DNA of 64,000 nt from Alitta virens (taxonomy: Eukaryota; Annelida; Polychaeta; Phyllodocida; Nereididae): positions 9,887,374 to 9,951,373 of the forward strand of contig OW028580.1 of the NCBI GenBank assembly GCA_932294295.1. The letters are read 5' to 3'. The translations under genes and the position numbers were made by a program. The notes beneath the pieces are model-generated. The model worked only from the letters and a program-made list of their open reading frames with translations. It made no database searches and was not told the origin of the DNA. Of the stretch, positions 34,071-45,923 are shown one piece after another (within the stretch, counting starts at the first letter, position 1; every line of letters begins with the position of its first letter).

Positions 34071-37000
34071 TTTGTTTGTTGTTTACACTTTTTTTGTTTG
34101 TTGTTCACACATTTTTTGTTTGTTGTTTACACTTTGTTTGTTGTTCACACTTTTTTTGGTTTGTTGTTCACACTTTTTTTGGTTTGTTGTTCACACTTTT
34201 TTTGGTTTGTTGCTCACACTTTTTTTGGTTTGTTGTTCACACTTTTTTTGGTTTGTTGTTCACACTTTGTTTGTTTGTTGTTCACACATTTTTTGTTTGT
34301 TGTTTACACTTTGTTTGTTGTTCACACATTTTTTGGTTTATTGTTCACACTTTGTTTGTTGTTCACACTTTTTTTGGTTTGTTGTTCACACATTTTTTGG
34401 TTTGTTGTTCACACTTTTTTTGGTTTGTTGTTCGCACATTTTTTGGTTTGTTGTTCACACTTTTTTTGGTTTGTTGTTCACACTTTTTTTGGTTTGTTGT
34501 TCACACTTTTTTTGTTGTTCACACTTTGTTTGTTTGTTGTTCACACTTTTTTTGGTTTCTTGTTCACACTTTGTTTGTTTGTTGTTCACACATTTTTTGT
34601 TTGTTGTTTACACTTTTTTTGTTTGTTGTTCACACATTTTATGTTTGTTCTTTACACTTTGTTTGTTGTTCACACTTTTTTTGGTTTGTTGTTCACACTT
34701 TTTTTGTTGTTCACACTTTGTTTGTTTGTTGTTCACACTTTTTTTGTTTGTTGTTCACACTTTGTTTGTTTGTTGTTCACACATTTTTTGTTTGTTGTTC
34801 ACACTTTTTTTGGTTTCATGTTCACACTTTGTTTGTTTGTTGTTCACACATTTTTTGTTTGTTGTTTACACTTTTTTTGTTTGTTGTTCACACATTTTTT
34901 GGTTTATTGTTCACACTTTGTTTGTTTGTTGTTCACACTTTGTTTGTTTGTTGTTCACACTTTGTTTGTTGTTCACACTTTGTTTGTTTGTTGTTCACAC
35001 TTTTTTTGTTTGTTGTTCACACTTTTTTTGGTTTGTTGTTCACACTTTTTTTGTTTGTTGTTCACACTTTGTTTGTTGTTCACACTTTGTTTGTTTGTTG
35101 TTCACACTTTTTTTGGTTTGTTGTTCACAATTTTTTTGGTTTGTTGTTCACACTTTTTTTGTTTGTTGTGCACACTTTTTTTGTTTGTTGTTCACACTTT
35201 TTTTGGTTTATTGTTCACACTTTTTTTGGTTTGTTGTTCACACTTTTTTTGTTTGTTGTTCACACTTTGTTTGTTGTTCACACTTTGTTTGTTTGTTGTT
35301 CACACTTTTTTTGTTTGTTGTTCACACTTTGTTTGTTTGTTGTTCACACATTTTTTGTTTGTTGTTCACACTTTTTTTGGTTTCTTGTTCACACTTTGTT
35401 TGTTTGTTGTTCACACATTGTTTGTTTGTTGTTTACACTTTTTTTGTTTGTTGTTCACACATTTTTTGTTTGTTGTTTACACTTTGTTTGTTGTTCACAC
35501 TTTTTTTGGTTTGTTGTTCACACTTTTTTTGGTTTGTTGTTCACACTTTTTTTGGTTTGTTGCTCACACTTTTTTTGGTTTGTTGTTCACACTTTTTTTG
35601 GTTTGTTGTTCACACTTTGTTTGTTTGTTGTTCACACATTTTTTGTTTGTTGTTTACACTTTGTTTGTTGTTCACACATTTTTTGGTTTATTGTTCACAC
35701 TTTGTTTGTTGTTCACACTTTTTTTGGTTTGTTGTTCACACATTTTTTGGTTTGTTGTTCACACTTTTTTTGGTTTGTTGTTCGCACATTTTTTGGTTTG
35801 TTGTTCACACTTTTTTGGTTTGTTGTTCACACTTTTTTTGGTTTGTTGTTCACACATTTTTTGGTTTGTTGCTCACACTTTTTTTGGTTTGTTGTTCACA
35901 CTTTTTTTGGTTTGTTGTTCACACTTTGTTTGTTTGTTTTTCACACATTTTTTGTTTGTTGTTTACACTTTGTTTGTTGTTCACACATTTTTTGGTTTAT
36001 TGTTCACACTTTGTTTGTTGTTCACACTTTTTTTGGTTTGTTGTTCACACATTTTTTGGTTTGTTGTTCACACTTTTTTTGGTTTGTTGTTCGCACATTT
36101 TTTGGTTTGTTGTTCACACTTTTTTTGGTTTGTTGTTCACACTTTTTTTGGTTTGTTGTTCACACTTTTTTTGTTGTTCACACTTTGTTTGTTTGTTGTT
36201 CACACTTTGTTTGTTGTTCACACTTTGTTTGTTTGTTGTTCACACTTTTTTTTTTTTTTGTTCACACTTTTTTTGGTTTGTTGTTCACACTTTTTTTGTT
36301 TGTTGTTCACACTTTGTTTGTTGTTCACACTTTGTTTGTTTGTTGTTCACACTTTGTTTGTTTGTTGTTCACACTTTTTTTGTTTGTTGTTCACACTTTG
36401 TTTGTTTGTTGTTCACACATTTTTTGTTTGTTGTTCACACTTTTTTTGGTTTCATGTTCACACTTTGTTTGTTTGTTGTTCACAAATTTTTGTTTGTTGT
36501 TTACACTTTTTTTGTTTGTTGTTCACACATTTTTTGGTTTATTGTTCACACTTTGTTTGTTTGTTGTTCACACTTTGTTTGTTTGTTGTTCACACTTTGT
36601 TTGTTGTTCACACTTTGTTTGTTTGTTGTTCACACTTTTTTTGTTTGTTGTTCACACTTTTTTTGTTTGTTGTTCACACATTTTTTGTTTGTTGTTTACA
36701 CTTTTTTTGTTTGTTGTTCACACATTTTTTGGTTTATTGTTCACACTTTGTTTGTTTGTTGTTCACACTTTTTTTGGTTTGTTGTTCACACATTTTTTGG
36801 TTTGTTGTTCACACTTTTTTTGGTTTGTTGTTCACACTTTTTTTGGTTTGTTGTTCACACTTTTTTTGGTTTGTTGTTCACACTTTTTTTGGTTTATTGT
36901 TCACACTTTTTTTGGTTTGTTGTTCACACTTTTTTTGTTTGTTGTTCACACTTTGTTTGTTGTTCACACTTTGTTTGTTTGTTGTTCACACTTTTTTTGT

Positions 37001-37631
37001 TTGTTGTTCACACTTTGTTTGTTTGTTGTTCACACATTTTTTGTTTGTTGTTCACACTTTTTTTGGTTTCTTGTTCACACTTTGTTTGTTTGTTGTTCAC
37101 ACATTGTTTGTTTGTTGTTTACACTTTTTTTGTTTGTTGTTCACACATTTTTTGTTTGTTGTTTACACTTTGTTTGTTGTTCACACTTTTTTTGGTTTGT
37201 TGTTCACACTTTTTTTGGTTTGTTGTTCACACTTTTTTTGGTTTGTTGCTCACACTTTTTTTGGTTTGTTGTTCACACTTTTTTTGGTTTGTTGTTCACA
37301 CTTTGTTTGTTTGTTGTTCACACATTTTTTGTTTGTTGTTTACACTTTGTTTGTTGTTCACACATTTTTTGGTTTATTGTTCACACTTTGTTTGTTGTTC
37401 ACACTTTTTTTGGTTTGTTGTTCACACATTTTTTGGTTTGTTGTTCACACTTTTTTTGGTTTGTTGTTCGCACATTTTTTGGTTTGTTGTTCACACTTTT
37501 TTTGGTTTGTTGTTCACACTTTTTTTGGTTTGTTGTTCACACTTTTTTTGTTGTTCACACTTTGTTTGTTTGTTGTTCACACTTTTTTTGGTTTCTTGTT
37601 CACACTTTGTTTGTTTGTTGTTCACACATTT
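34071..37631 (+). repeat. 3,561-bp tandem block, copy 2
   Basis: I saw no length difference from copy 1 at any of the six anchors, so this is also a young duplication. TTCACAA is at 35124-35130 with GTGCAC 44 bp later, and T14 is at 36246-36259. Its second half, from about 35.81 kb, also belongs to the older 4.6-kb block family. Confidence 0.88.
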
Positions 37632-40456
37632 TTTGTTTGTTGTTTACACTTTTTTTGTTTGTTGTTCACACATTTTTTGTTTGTTGTTTACACTTTGTTT
37701 GTTGTTCACACTTTTTTTGGTTTGTTGTTCACACTTTTTTTGGTTTGTTGTTCACACTTTTTTTGGTTTGTTGCTCACACTTTTTTTGGTTTGTTGTTCA
37801 CACTTTTTTTGGTTTGTTGTTCACACTTTGTTTGTTTGTTTTTCACACATTTTTTGTTTGTTGTTTACACTTTGTTTGTTGTTCACACATTTTTTGGTTT
37901 ATTGTTCACACTTTGTTTGTTGTTCACACTTTTTTTGGTTTGTTGTTCACACATTTTTTGTTTGTTTGTTGTTCACACTTTTTTTGGTTTGTTGTTCGCA
38001 CATTTTTTGGTTTGTTGTTCACACTTTTTTTGGTTTGTTGTTCACACTTTTTTTGGTTTGTTGTTCACACTTTTTTTGTTGTTCACACTTTGTTTGTTTG
38101 TTGTTCACACTTTGTTTGTTGTTCACACTTTGTTTGTTTGTTGTTCACACTTTTTTTTTTTTTTGTTCACACTTTTTTTGGTTTGTTGTTCACACTTTTT
38201 TTGTTTGTTGTTCACACTTTTTTTGTTGTTCACACTTTGTTTGTTTGTTGTTCACACTTTGTTTGTTTGTTGTTCACACTTTTTTTGTTTGTTGTTCACA
38301 CTTTGTTTGTTTGTTGTTCACACATTTTTTGTTTGTTGTTCACACTTTTTTTGGTTTCATGTTCACACTTTGTTTGTTTGTTGTTCACACATTTTTTGTT
38401 TGTTGTTTACACTTTTTTTGTTTGTTGTTCACACATTTTTTGGTTTATTGTTCACACTTTGTTTGTTTGTTGTTCACACTTTGTTTGTTTGTTGTTCACA
38501 CTTTGTTTGTTGTTCACACTTTGTTTGTTTGTTGTTCACACTTTTTTTGTTTGTTGTTCACACTTTTTTTGTTTGTTGTTCACACATTTTTTGTTTGTTG
38601 TTTACACTTTTTTTGTTTGTTGTTCACACCTTTTTTGGTTTATTGTTCACACTTTGTTTGTTTGTTGTTCACACTTTTTTTGGTTTGTTGTTCACACATT
38701 TTTTGGTTTGTTGTTCACACTTTTTTTGGTTTGTTGTTCACACTTTTTTTGGTTTGTTGTTCACACTTTTTTTGGTTTGTTGTTCACACTTTTTTTGGTT
38801 TATTGTTCACACTTTTTTTGGTTTGTTGTTCACACTTTTTTTGTTTGTTGTTCACACTTTGTTTGTTGTTCACACTTTGTTTGTTTGTTGTTCACACTTT
38901 TTTTGTTTGTTGTTCACACTTTGTTTGTTTGTTGTTCACACATTTTTTGTTTGTTGTTCACACTTTTTTTGGTTTCTTGTTCACACTTTGTTTGTTTGTT
39001 GTTCACACATTGTTTGTTTGTTGTTTACACTTTTTTTGTTTGTTGTTCACACATTTTTTGTTTGTTGTTTACACTTTGTTTGTTGTTCACACTTTTTTTG
39101 GTTTGTTGTTCACACTTTTTTTGGTTTGTTGTTCACACTTTTTTTGGTTTGTTGCTCACACTTTTTTTGGTTTGTTGTTCACACTTTTTTTGGTTTGTTG
39201 TTCACACTTTGTTTGTTTGTTGTTCACACATTTTTTGTTTGTTGTTTACACTTTGTTTGTTGTTCACACATTTTTTGGTTTATTGTTCACACTTTGTTTG
39301 TTGTTCACACTTTTTTTGGTTTGTTGTTCACACATTTTTTGGTTTGTTGTTCACACTTTTTTTGGTTTGTTGTTCGCACATTTTTTGGTTTGTTGTTCAC
39401 ACTTTTTTTGGTTTGTTGTTCACACTTTGTTTGTTTGTTGTTCACACTTTTTTTGTTTGTTGTTCACACTTTTTTTGGTTTGTTGTTCACACTTTTTTTG
39501 TTTGTTGTTCACACTTTGTTTGTTGTTCACACTTTGTTTGTTTGTTGTTCACACTTTTTTTGGTTTGTTGTTCACAATTTTTTTGGTTTGTTGTTCACAC
39601 TTTTTTTGTTTGTTGTGCACACTTTTTTTGTTTGTTGTTCACACTTTTTTTGGTTTATTGTTCACACTTTTTTTGGTTTGTTGTTCACACTTTTTTTGTT
39701 TGTTGTTCACACTTTGTTTGTTGTTCACACTTTGTTTGTTTGTTGTTCACACTTTTTTTGTTTGTTGTTCACACTTTGTTTGTTTGTTGTTCACACATTT
39801 TTTGTTTGTTGTTCACACTTTTTTTGGTTTCTTGTTCACACTTTGTTTGTTTGTTGTTCACACATTGTTTGTTTGTTGTTTGTTGTTCACACATTTTTTG
39901 TTTGTTGTTTACACTTTGTTTGTTGTTCACACTTTTTTTGGTTTGTTGTTCACACTTTTTTTGGTTTGTTGTTCACACTTTTTTTGGTTTGTTGCTCACA
40001 CTTTTTTTGGTTTGTTGTTCACACTTTTTTTGGTTTGTTGTTCACACTTTGTTTGTTTGTTGTTCACACATTTTTTGTTTGTTGTTTACACTTTGTTTGT
40101 TGTTCACACATTTTTTGGTTTATTGTTCACACTTTGTTTGTTGTTCACACTTTTTTTGGTTTGTTGTTCACACATTTTTTGGTTTGTTGTTCACACTTTT
40201 TTTGGTTTGTTGTTCGCACATTTTTTGGTTTGTTGTTCACACTTTTTTTGGTTTGTTGTTCACACTTTTTTTGGTTTGTTGTTCACACTTTTTTTGTTGT
40301 TCACACTTTGTTTGTTTGTTGTTCACACTTTTTTTGGTTTCTTGTTCACACTTTGTTTGTTTGTTGTTCACACATTTTTTGTTTGTTGTTTACACTTTTT
40401 TTGTTTGTTGTTCACACATTTTTTGTTTGTTGTTTACACTTTGTTTGTTGTTCACA
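35811..40456 (+). repeat. 4.6-kb block family, copy 1
   Basis: This block aligns to 40.46-45.3 kb at an offset of 4,646-4,649 bp. Each change in offset has a visible cause: a one-base loss at CACAAAT (36482) and a three-base gain in the 26-bp monomer 37946-37971. Anchors are T14 at 38151-38164 (partner 42797), CACACCT at 38625 (partner 43271) and TTCACAA at 39571 (partner 44217). A monomer truncated inside the tail lies near 39871-39885, partner 44517. Confidence 0.88.
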
Positions 40457-43400
40457 CTTTTTTTGGTTTGTTGTTCACACTTTTTTTGGTTTGTTGTTCA
40501 CACTTTTTTTGGTTTGTTGCTCACACTTTTTTTGGTTTGTTGTTCACACTTTTTTTGGTTTGTTGTTCACACTTTGTTTGTTTGTTTTTCACACATTTTT
40601 TGTTTGTTGTTTACACTTTGTTTGTTGTTCACACATTTTTTGGTTTATTGTTCACACTTTGTTTGTTGTTCACACTTTTTTTGGTTTGTTGTTCACACAT
40701 TTTTTGGTTTGTTGTTCACACTTTTTTTGGTTTGTTGTTCGCACATTTTTTGGTTTGTTGTTCACACTTTTTTTGGTTTGTTGTTCACACTTTTTTTGGT
40801 TTGTTGTTCACACTTTTTTTGTTGTTCACACTTTGTTTGTTTGTTGTTCACACTTTGTTTGTTGTTCACACTTTGTTTGTTTGTTGTTCACACTTTTTTT
40901 TTTTTTTGTTCACACTTTTTTTGGTTTGTTGTTCACACTTTTTTTGTTTGTTGTTCACACTTTGTTTGTTGTTCACACTTTGTTTGTTTGTTGTTCACAC
41001 TTTGTTTGTTTGTTGTTCACACTTTTTTTGTTTGTTGTTCACACTTTGTTTGTTTGTTGTTCACACATTTTTTGTTTGTTGTTCACACTTTTTTTGGTTT
41101 CATGTTCACACTTTGTTTGTTTGTTGTTCACACATTTTTTGTTTGTTGTTTACACTTTTTTTGTTTGTTGTTCACACATTTTTTGGTTTATTGTTCACAC
41201 TTTGTTTGTTTGTTGTTCACACTTTGTTTGTTTGTTGTTCACACTTTGTTTGTTGTTCACACTTTGTTTGTTTGTTGTTCACACTTTTTTTGTTTGTTGT
41301 TCACACTTTTTTTGTTTGTTGTTCACACATTTTTTGTTTGTTGTTTACACTTTTTTTGTTTGTTGTTCACACATTTTTTGGTTTATTGTTCACACTTTGT
41401 TTGTTTGTTGTTCACACTTTTTTTGGTTTGTTGTTCACACATTTTTTGGTTTGTTGTTCACACTTTTTTTGGTTTGTTGTTCACACTTTTTTTGGTTTGT
41501 TGTTCACACTTTTTTTGGTTTGTTGTTCACACTTTTTTTGGTTTATTGTTCACACTTTTTTTGGTTTGTTGTTCACACTTTTTTTGTTTGTTGTTCACAC
41601 TTTGTTTGTTGTTCACACTTTGTTTGTTTGTTGTTCACACTTTTTTTGTTTGTTGTTCACACTTTGTTTGTTTGTTGTTCACACATTTTTTGTTTGTTGT
41701 TCACACTTTTTTTGGTTTCTTGTTCACACTTTGTTTGTTTGTTGTTCACACATTGTTTGTTTGTTGTTTACACTTTTTTTGTTTGTTGTTCACACATTTT
41801 TTGTTTGTTGTTTACACTTTGTTTGTTGTTCACACTTTTTTTGGTTTGTTGTTCACACTTTTTTTGGTTTGTTGTTCACACTTTTTTTGGTTTGTTGCTC
41901 ACACTTTTTTTGGTTTGTTGTTCACACTTTTTTTGGTTTGTTGTTCACACTTTGTTTGTTTGTTGTTCACACATTTTTTGTTTGTTGTTTACACTTTGTT
42001 TGTTGTTCACACATTTTTTGGATTATTGTTCACACTTTGTTTGTTGTTCACACTTTTTTTGGTTTGTTGTTCACACATTTTTTGGTTTGTTGTTCACACT
42101 TTTTTTGGTTTGTTGTTCGCACATTTTTTGGTTTGTTGTTCACACTTTTTTTGGTTTGTTGTTCACACTTTTTTTGGTTTGTTGTTCACACTTTTTTTGT
42201 TGTTCACACTTTGTTTGTTTGTTGTTCACACTTTTTTTGGTTTCTTGTTCACACTTTGTTTGTTTGTTGTTCACACATTTTTTGTTTGTTGTTTACACTT
42301 TTTTTGTTTGTTGTTCACACATTTTTTGTTTGTTGTTTACACTTTGTTTGTTGTTCACACTTTTTTTGGTTTGTTGTTCACACTTTTTTTGGTTTGTTGT
42401 TCACACTTTTTTTGGTTTGTTGCTCACACTTTTTTTGGTTTGTTGTTCACACTTTTTTTGGTTTGTTGTTCACACTTTGTTTGTTTGTTTTTCACACATT
42501 TTTTGTTTGTTGTTTACACTTTGTTTGTTGTTCACACATTTTTTGGTTTATTGTTCACACTTTGTTTGTTGTTCACACTTTTTTTGGTTTGTTGTTCACA
42601 CATTTTTTGGTTTGTTGTTCACACTTTTTTTGGTTTGTTGTTCGCACATTTTTTGGTTTGTTGTTCACACTTTTTTTGGTTTGTTGTTCACACTTTTTTT
42701 GGTTTGTTGTTCACACTTTTTTTGTTGTTCACACTTTGTTTGTTTGTTGTTCACACTTTGTTTGTTGTTCACACTTTGTTTGTTTGTTGTTCACACTTTT
42801 TTTTTTTTTTGTTCACACTTTTTTTGGTTTGTTGTTCACACTTTTTTTGTTTGTTGTTCACACTTTTTTTGTTGTTCACACTTTGTTTGTTTGTTGTTCA
42901 CACTTTGTTTGTTTGTTGTTCACACTTTTTTTGTTTGTTGTTCACACTTTGTTTGTTTGTTGTTCACACATTTTTTGTTTGTTGTTCACACTTTTTTTGG
43001 TTTCATGTTCACACTTTGTTTGTTTGTTGTTCACACATTTTTTGTTTGTTGTTTACACTTTTTTTGTTTGTTGTTCACACATTTTTTGGTTTATTGTTCA
43101 CACTTTGTTTGTTTGTTGTTCACACTTTGTTTGTTTGTTGTTCACACTTTGTTTGTTGTTCACACTTTGTTTGTTTGTTGTTCACACTTTTTTTGTTTGT
43201 TGTTCACACTTTTTTTGTTTGTTGTTCACACATTTTTTGTTTGTTGTTTACACTTTTTTTGTTTGTTGTTCACACCTTTTTTGGTTTATTGTTCACACTT
43301 TGTTTGTTTGTTGTTCACACTTTTTTTGGTTTGTTGTTCACACATTTTTTGGTTTGTTGTTCACACTTTTTTTGGTTTGTTGTTCACACTTTTTTTGGTT

Positions 43401-45358
43401 TGTTGTTCACACTTTTTTTGGTTTGTTGTTCACACTTTTTTTGGTTTATTGTTCACACTTTTTTTGGTTTGTTGTTCACACTTTTTTTGTTTGTTGTTCA
43501 CACTTTGTTTGTTGTTCACACTTTGTTTGTTTGTTGTTCACACTTTTTTTGTTTGTTGTTCACACTTTGTTTGTTTGTTGTTCACACATTTTTTGTTTGT
43601 TGTTCACACTTTTTTTGGTTTCTTGTTCACACTTTGTTTGTTTGTTGTTCACACATTGTTTGTTTGTTGTTTACACTTTTTTTGTTTGTTGTTCACACAT
43701 TTTTTGTTTGTTGTTTACACTTTGTTTGTTGTTCACACTTTTTTTGGTTTGTTGTTCACACTTTTTTTGGTTTGTTGTTCACACTTTTTTTGGTTTGTTG
43801 CTCACACTTTTTTTGGTTTGTTGTTCACACTTTTTTTGGTTTGTTGTTCACACTTTGTTTGTTTGTTGTTCACACATTTTTTGTTTGTTGTTTACACTTT
43901 GTTTGTTGTTCACACATTTTTTGGTTTATTGTTCACACTTTGTTTGTTGTTCACACTTTTTTTGGTTTGTTGTTCACACATTTTTTGGTTTGTTGTTCAC
44001 ACTTTTTTTGGTTTGTTGTTTGCACATTTTTTGGTTTGTTGTTCACACTTTTTTTGGTTTGTTGTTCACACTTTGTTTGTTTGTTGTTCACACTTTTTTT
44101 GTTTGTTGTTCACACTTTTTTTGGTTTGTTGTTCACACTTTTTTTGTTTGTTGTTCACACTTTGTTTGTTGTTCACACTTTGTTTGTTTGTTGTTCACAC
44201 TTTTTTTGGTTTGTTGTTCACAATTTTTTTGGTTTGTTGTTCACACTTTTTTTGTTTGTTGTGCACACTTTTTTTGTTTGTTGTTCACACTTTTTTTGGT
44301 TTATTGTTCACACTTTTTTTGGTTTGTTGTTCACACTTTTTTTGTTTGTTGTTCACACTTTGTTTGTTGTTCACACTTTGTTTGTTTGTTGTGCACACTT
44401 TTTTTGTTTGTTGTTCACACTTTGTTTGTTTGTTGTTCACACATTTTTTGTTTGTTGTTCACACTTTTTTTGGTTTCTTGTTCACACTTTGTTTGTTTGT
44501 TGTTCACACATTGTTTGTTTGTTGTTTGTTGTTCACACATTTTTTGTTTGTTGTTTACACTTTGTTTGTTGTTCACACTTTTTTTGGTTTGTTGTTCACA
44601 CTTTTTTTGGTTTGTTGTTCACACTTTTTTTGGTTTGTTGCTCACACTTTTTTTGGTTTGTTGTTCACACTTTTTTTGGTTTGTTGTTCACACTTTGTTT
44701 GTTTGTTGTTCACACATTTTTTGTTTGTTGTTTACACTTTGTTTGTTGTTCACACATTTTTTGGTTTATTGTTCACACTTTGTTTGTTGTTCACACTTTT
44801 TTTGGTTTGTTGTTCACACATTTTTTGGTTTGTTGTTCACACTTTTTTTGGTTTGTTGTTCGCACATTTTTTGGTTTGTTGTTCACACTTTTTTTGGTTT
44901 GTTGTTCACACTTTTTTTGGTTTGTTGTTCACACTTTTTTTGTTGTTCACACTTTGTTTGTTTGTTGTTCACACTTTTTTTGGTTTCTTGTTCACACTTT
45001 GTTTGTTTGTTGTTCACACATTTTTTGTTTGTTGTTTACACTTTTTTTGTTTGTTGTTCACACATTTTTTGTTTGTTGTTTACACTTTGTTTGTTGTTCA
45101 CACTTTTTTTGGTTTGTTGTTCACACTTTTTTTGGTTTGTTGTTCACACTTTTTTTGGTTTGTTGCTCACACTTTTTTTGGTTTGTTGTTCACACTTTTT
45201 TTGGTTTGTTGTTCACACTTTGTTTGTTTGTTTTTCACACATTTTTTGTTTGTTGTTTACACTTTGTTTGTTGTTCACACATTTTTTGGTTTATTGTTCA
45301 CACTTTGTTTGTTGTTCACACTTTTTTTGGTTTGTTGTTCACACTTTTTTTGGTTTGT
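40457..45358 (+). repeat. 4.6-kb block family, copy 2
   Basis: This block contains T14 at 40894-40907 and 42797-42810, and a private GGATTATTG at 42020 (shared with copy 3 only). It shares two changes with copy 3 that copy 1 lacks: TTTGCACAT at 44020 in place of TTCGCACAT, and an additional GTGCAC at 44391. Copies 2 and 3 are therefore more closely related to each other than to copy 1. Confidence 0.88.
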
Positions 45359-45923
45359 TGTTCGCACATTTTTTGGTTTGTTGTTCACACTTTTTTTGGT
45401 TTGTTGTTCACACTTTTTTTGGTTTGTTGTTCACACTTTGTTTGTTTGTTGTTCACACATTTTTTGTTTGTTGTTTACACTTTGTTTGTTGTTCACACAT
45501 TTTTTGGTTTATTGTTCACACTTTGTTTGTTGTTCACACTTTTTTTGGTTTGTTGTTCACACATTTTTTGGTTTGTTGTTCACACTTTTTTTGGTTTGTT
45601 GTTCGCACATTTTTTGGTTTGTTGTTCACACTTTTTTTGGTTTGTTGTTCACACTTTTTTTGGTTTGTTGTTCACACTTTTTTTGTTGTTCACACTTTGT
45701 TTGTTTGTTGTTCACACTTTTTTTGGTTTCTTGTTCACACTTTGTTTGTTTGTTGTTCACACATTTTTTGTTTGTTGTTTACACTTTTTTTGTTTGTTGT
45801 TCACACATTTTTTGTTTGTTGTTTACACTTTGTTTGTTGTTCACACTTTTTTTGGTTTGTTGTTCACACTTTTTTTGGTTTGTTGTTCACACTTTTTTTG
45901 GTTTGTTGCTCACACTTTTTTTG
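45359..45923 (+). repeat. Extra paralogous insert between copies 2 and 3
   Basis: TTCGCAC variants at 45362 and 45603, about 241 bp apart, bracket a repeated half-block with no equivalent between copies 1 and 2. It ends just after a GCTCAC monomer (45908), at a hybrid monomer where a T7-GG tail runs straight into a TTTTTCACAC core. That hybrid is a visible recombination junction. Confidence 0.75.

Noticed and set aside
8030..37631. Near-identical block copies as purely an assembly artefact
   Set aside because: This cannot be excluded from sequence alone. Copies do carry private indels and substitutions (for example 3015, 11524, 28822, 37946), which a simple assembly repeat error would not produce, so I kept them as real pending read checks.
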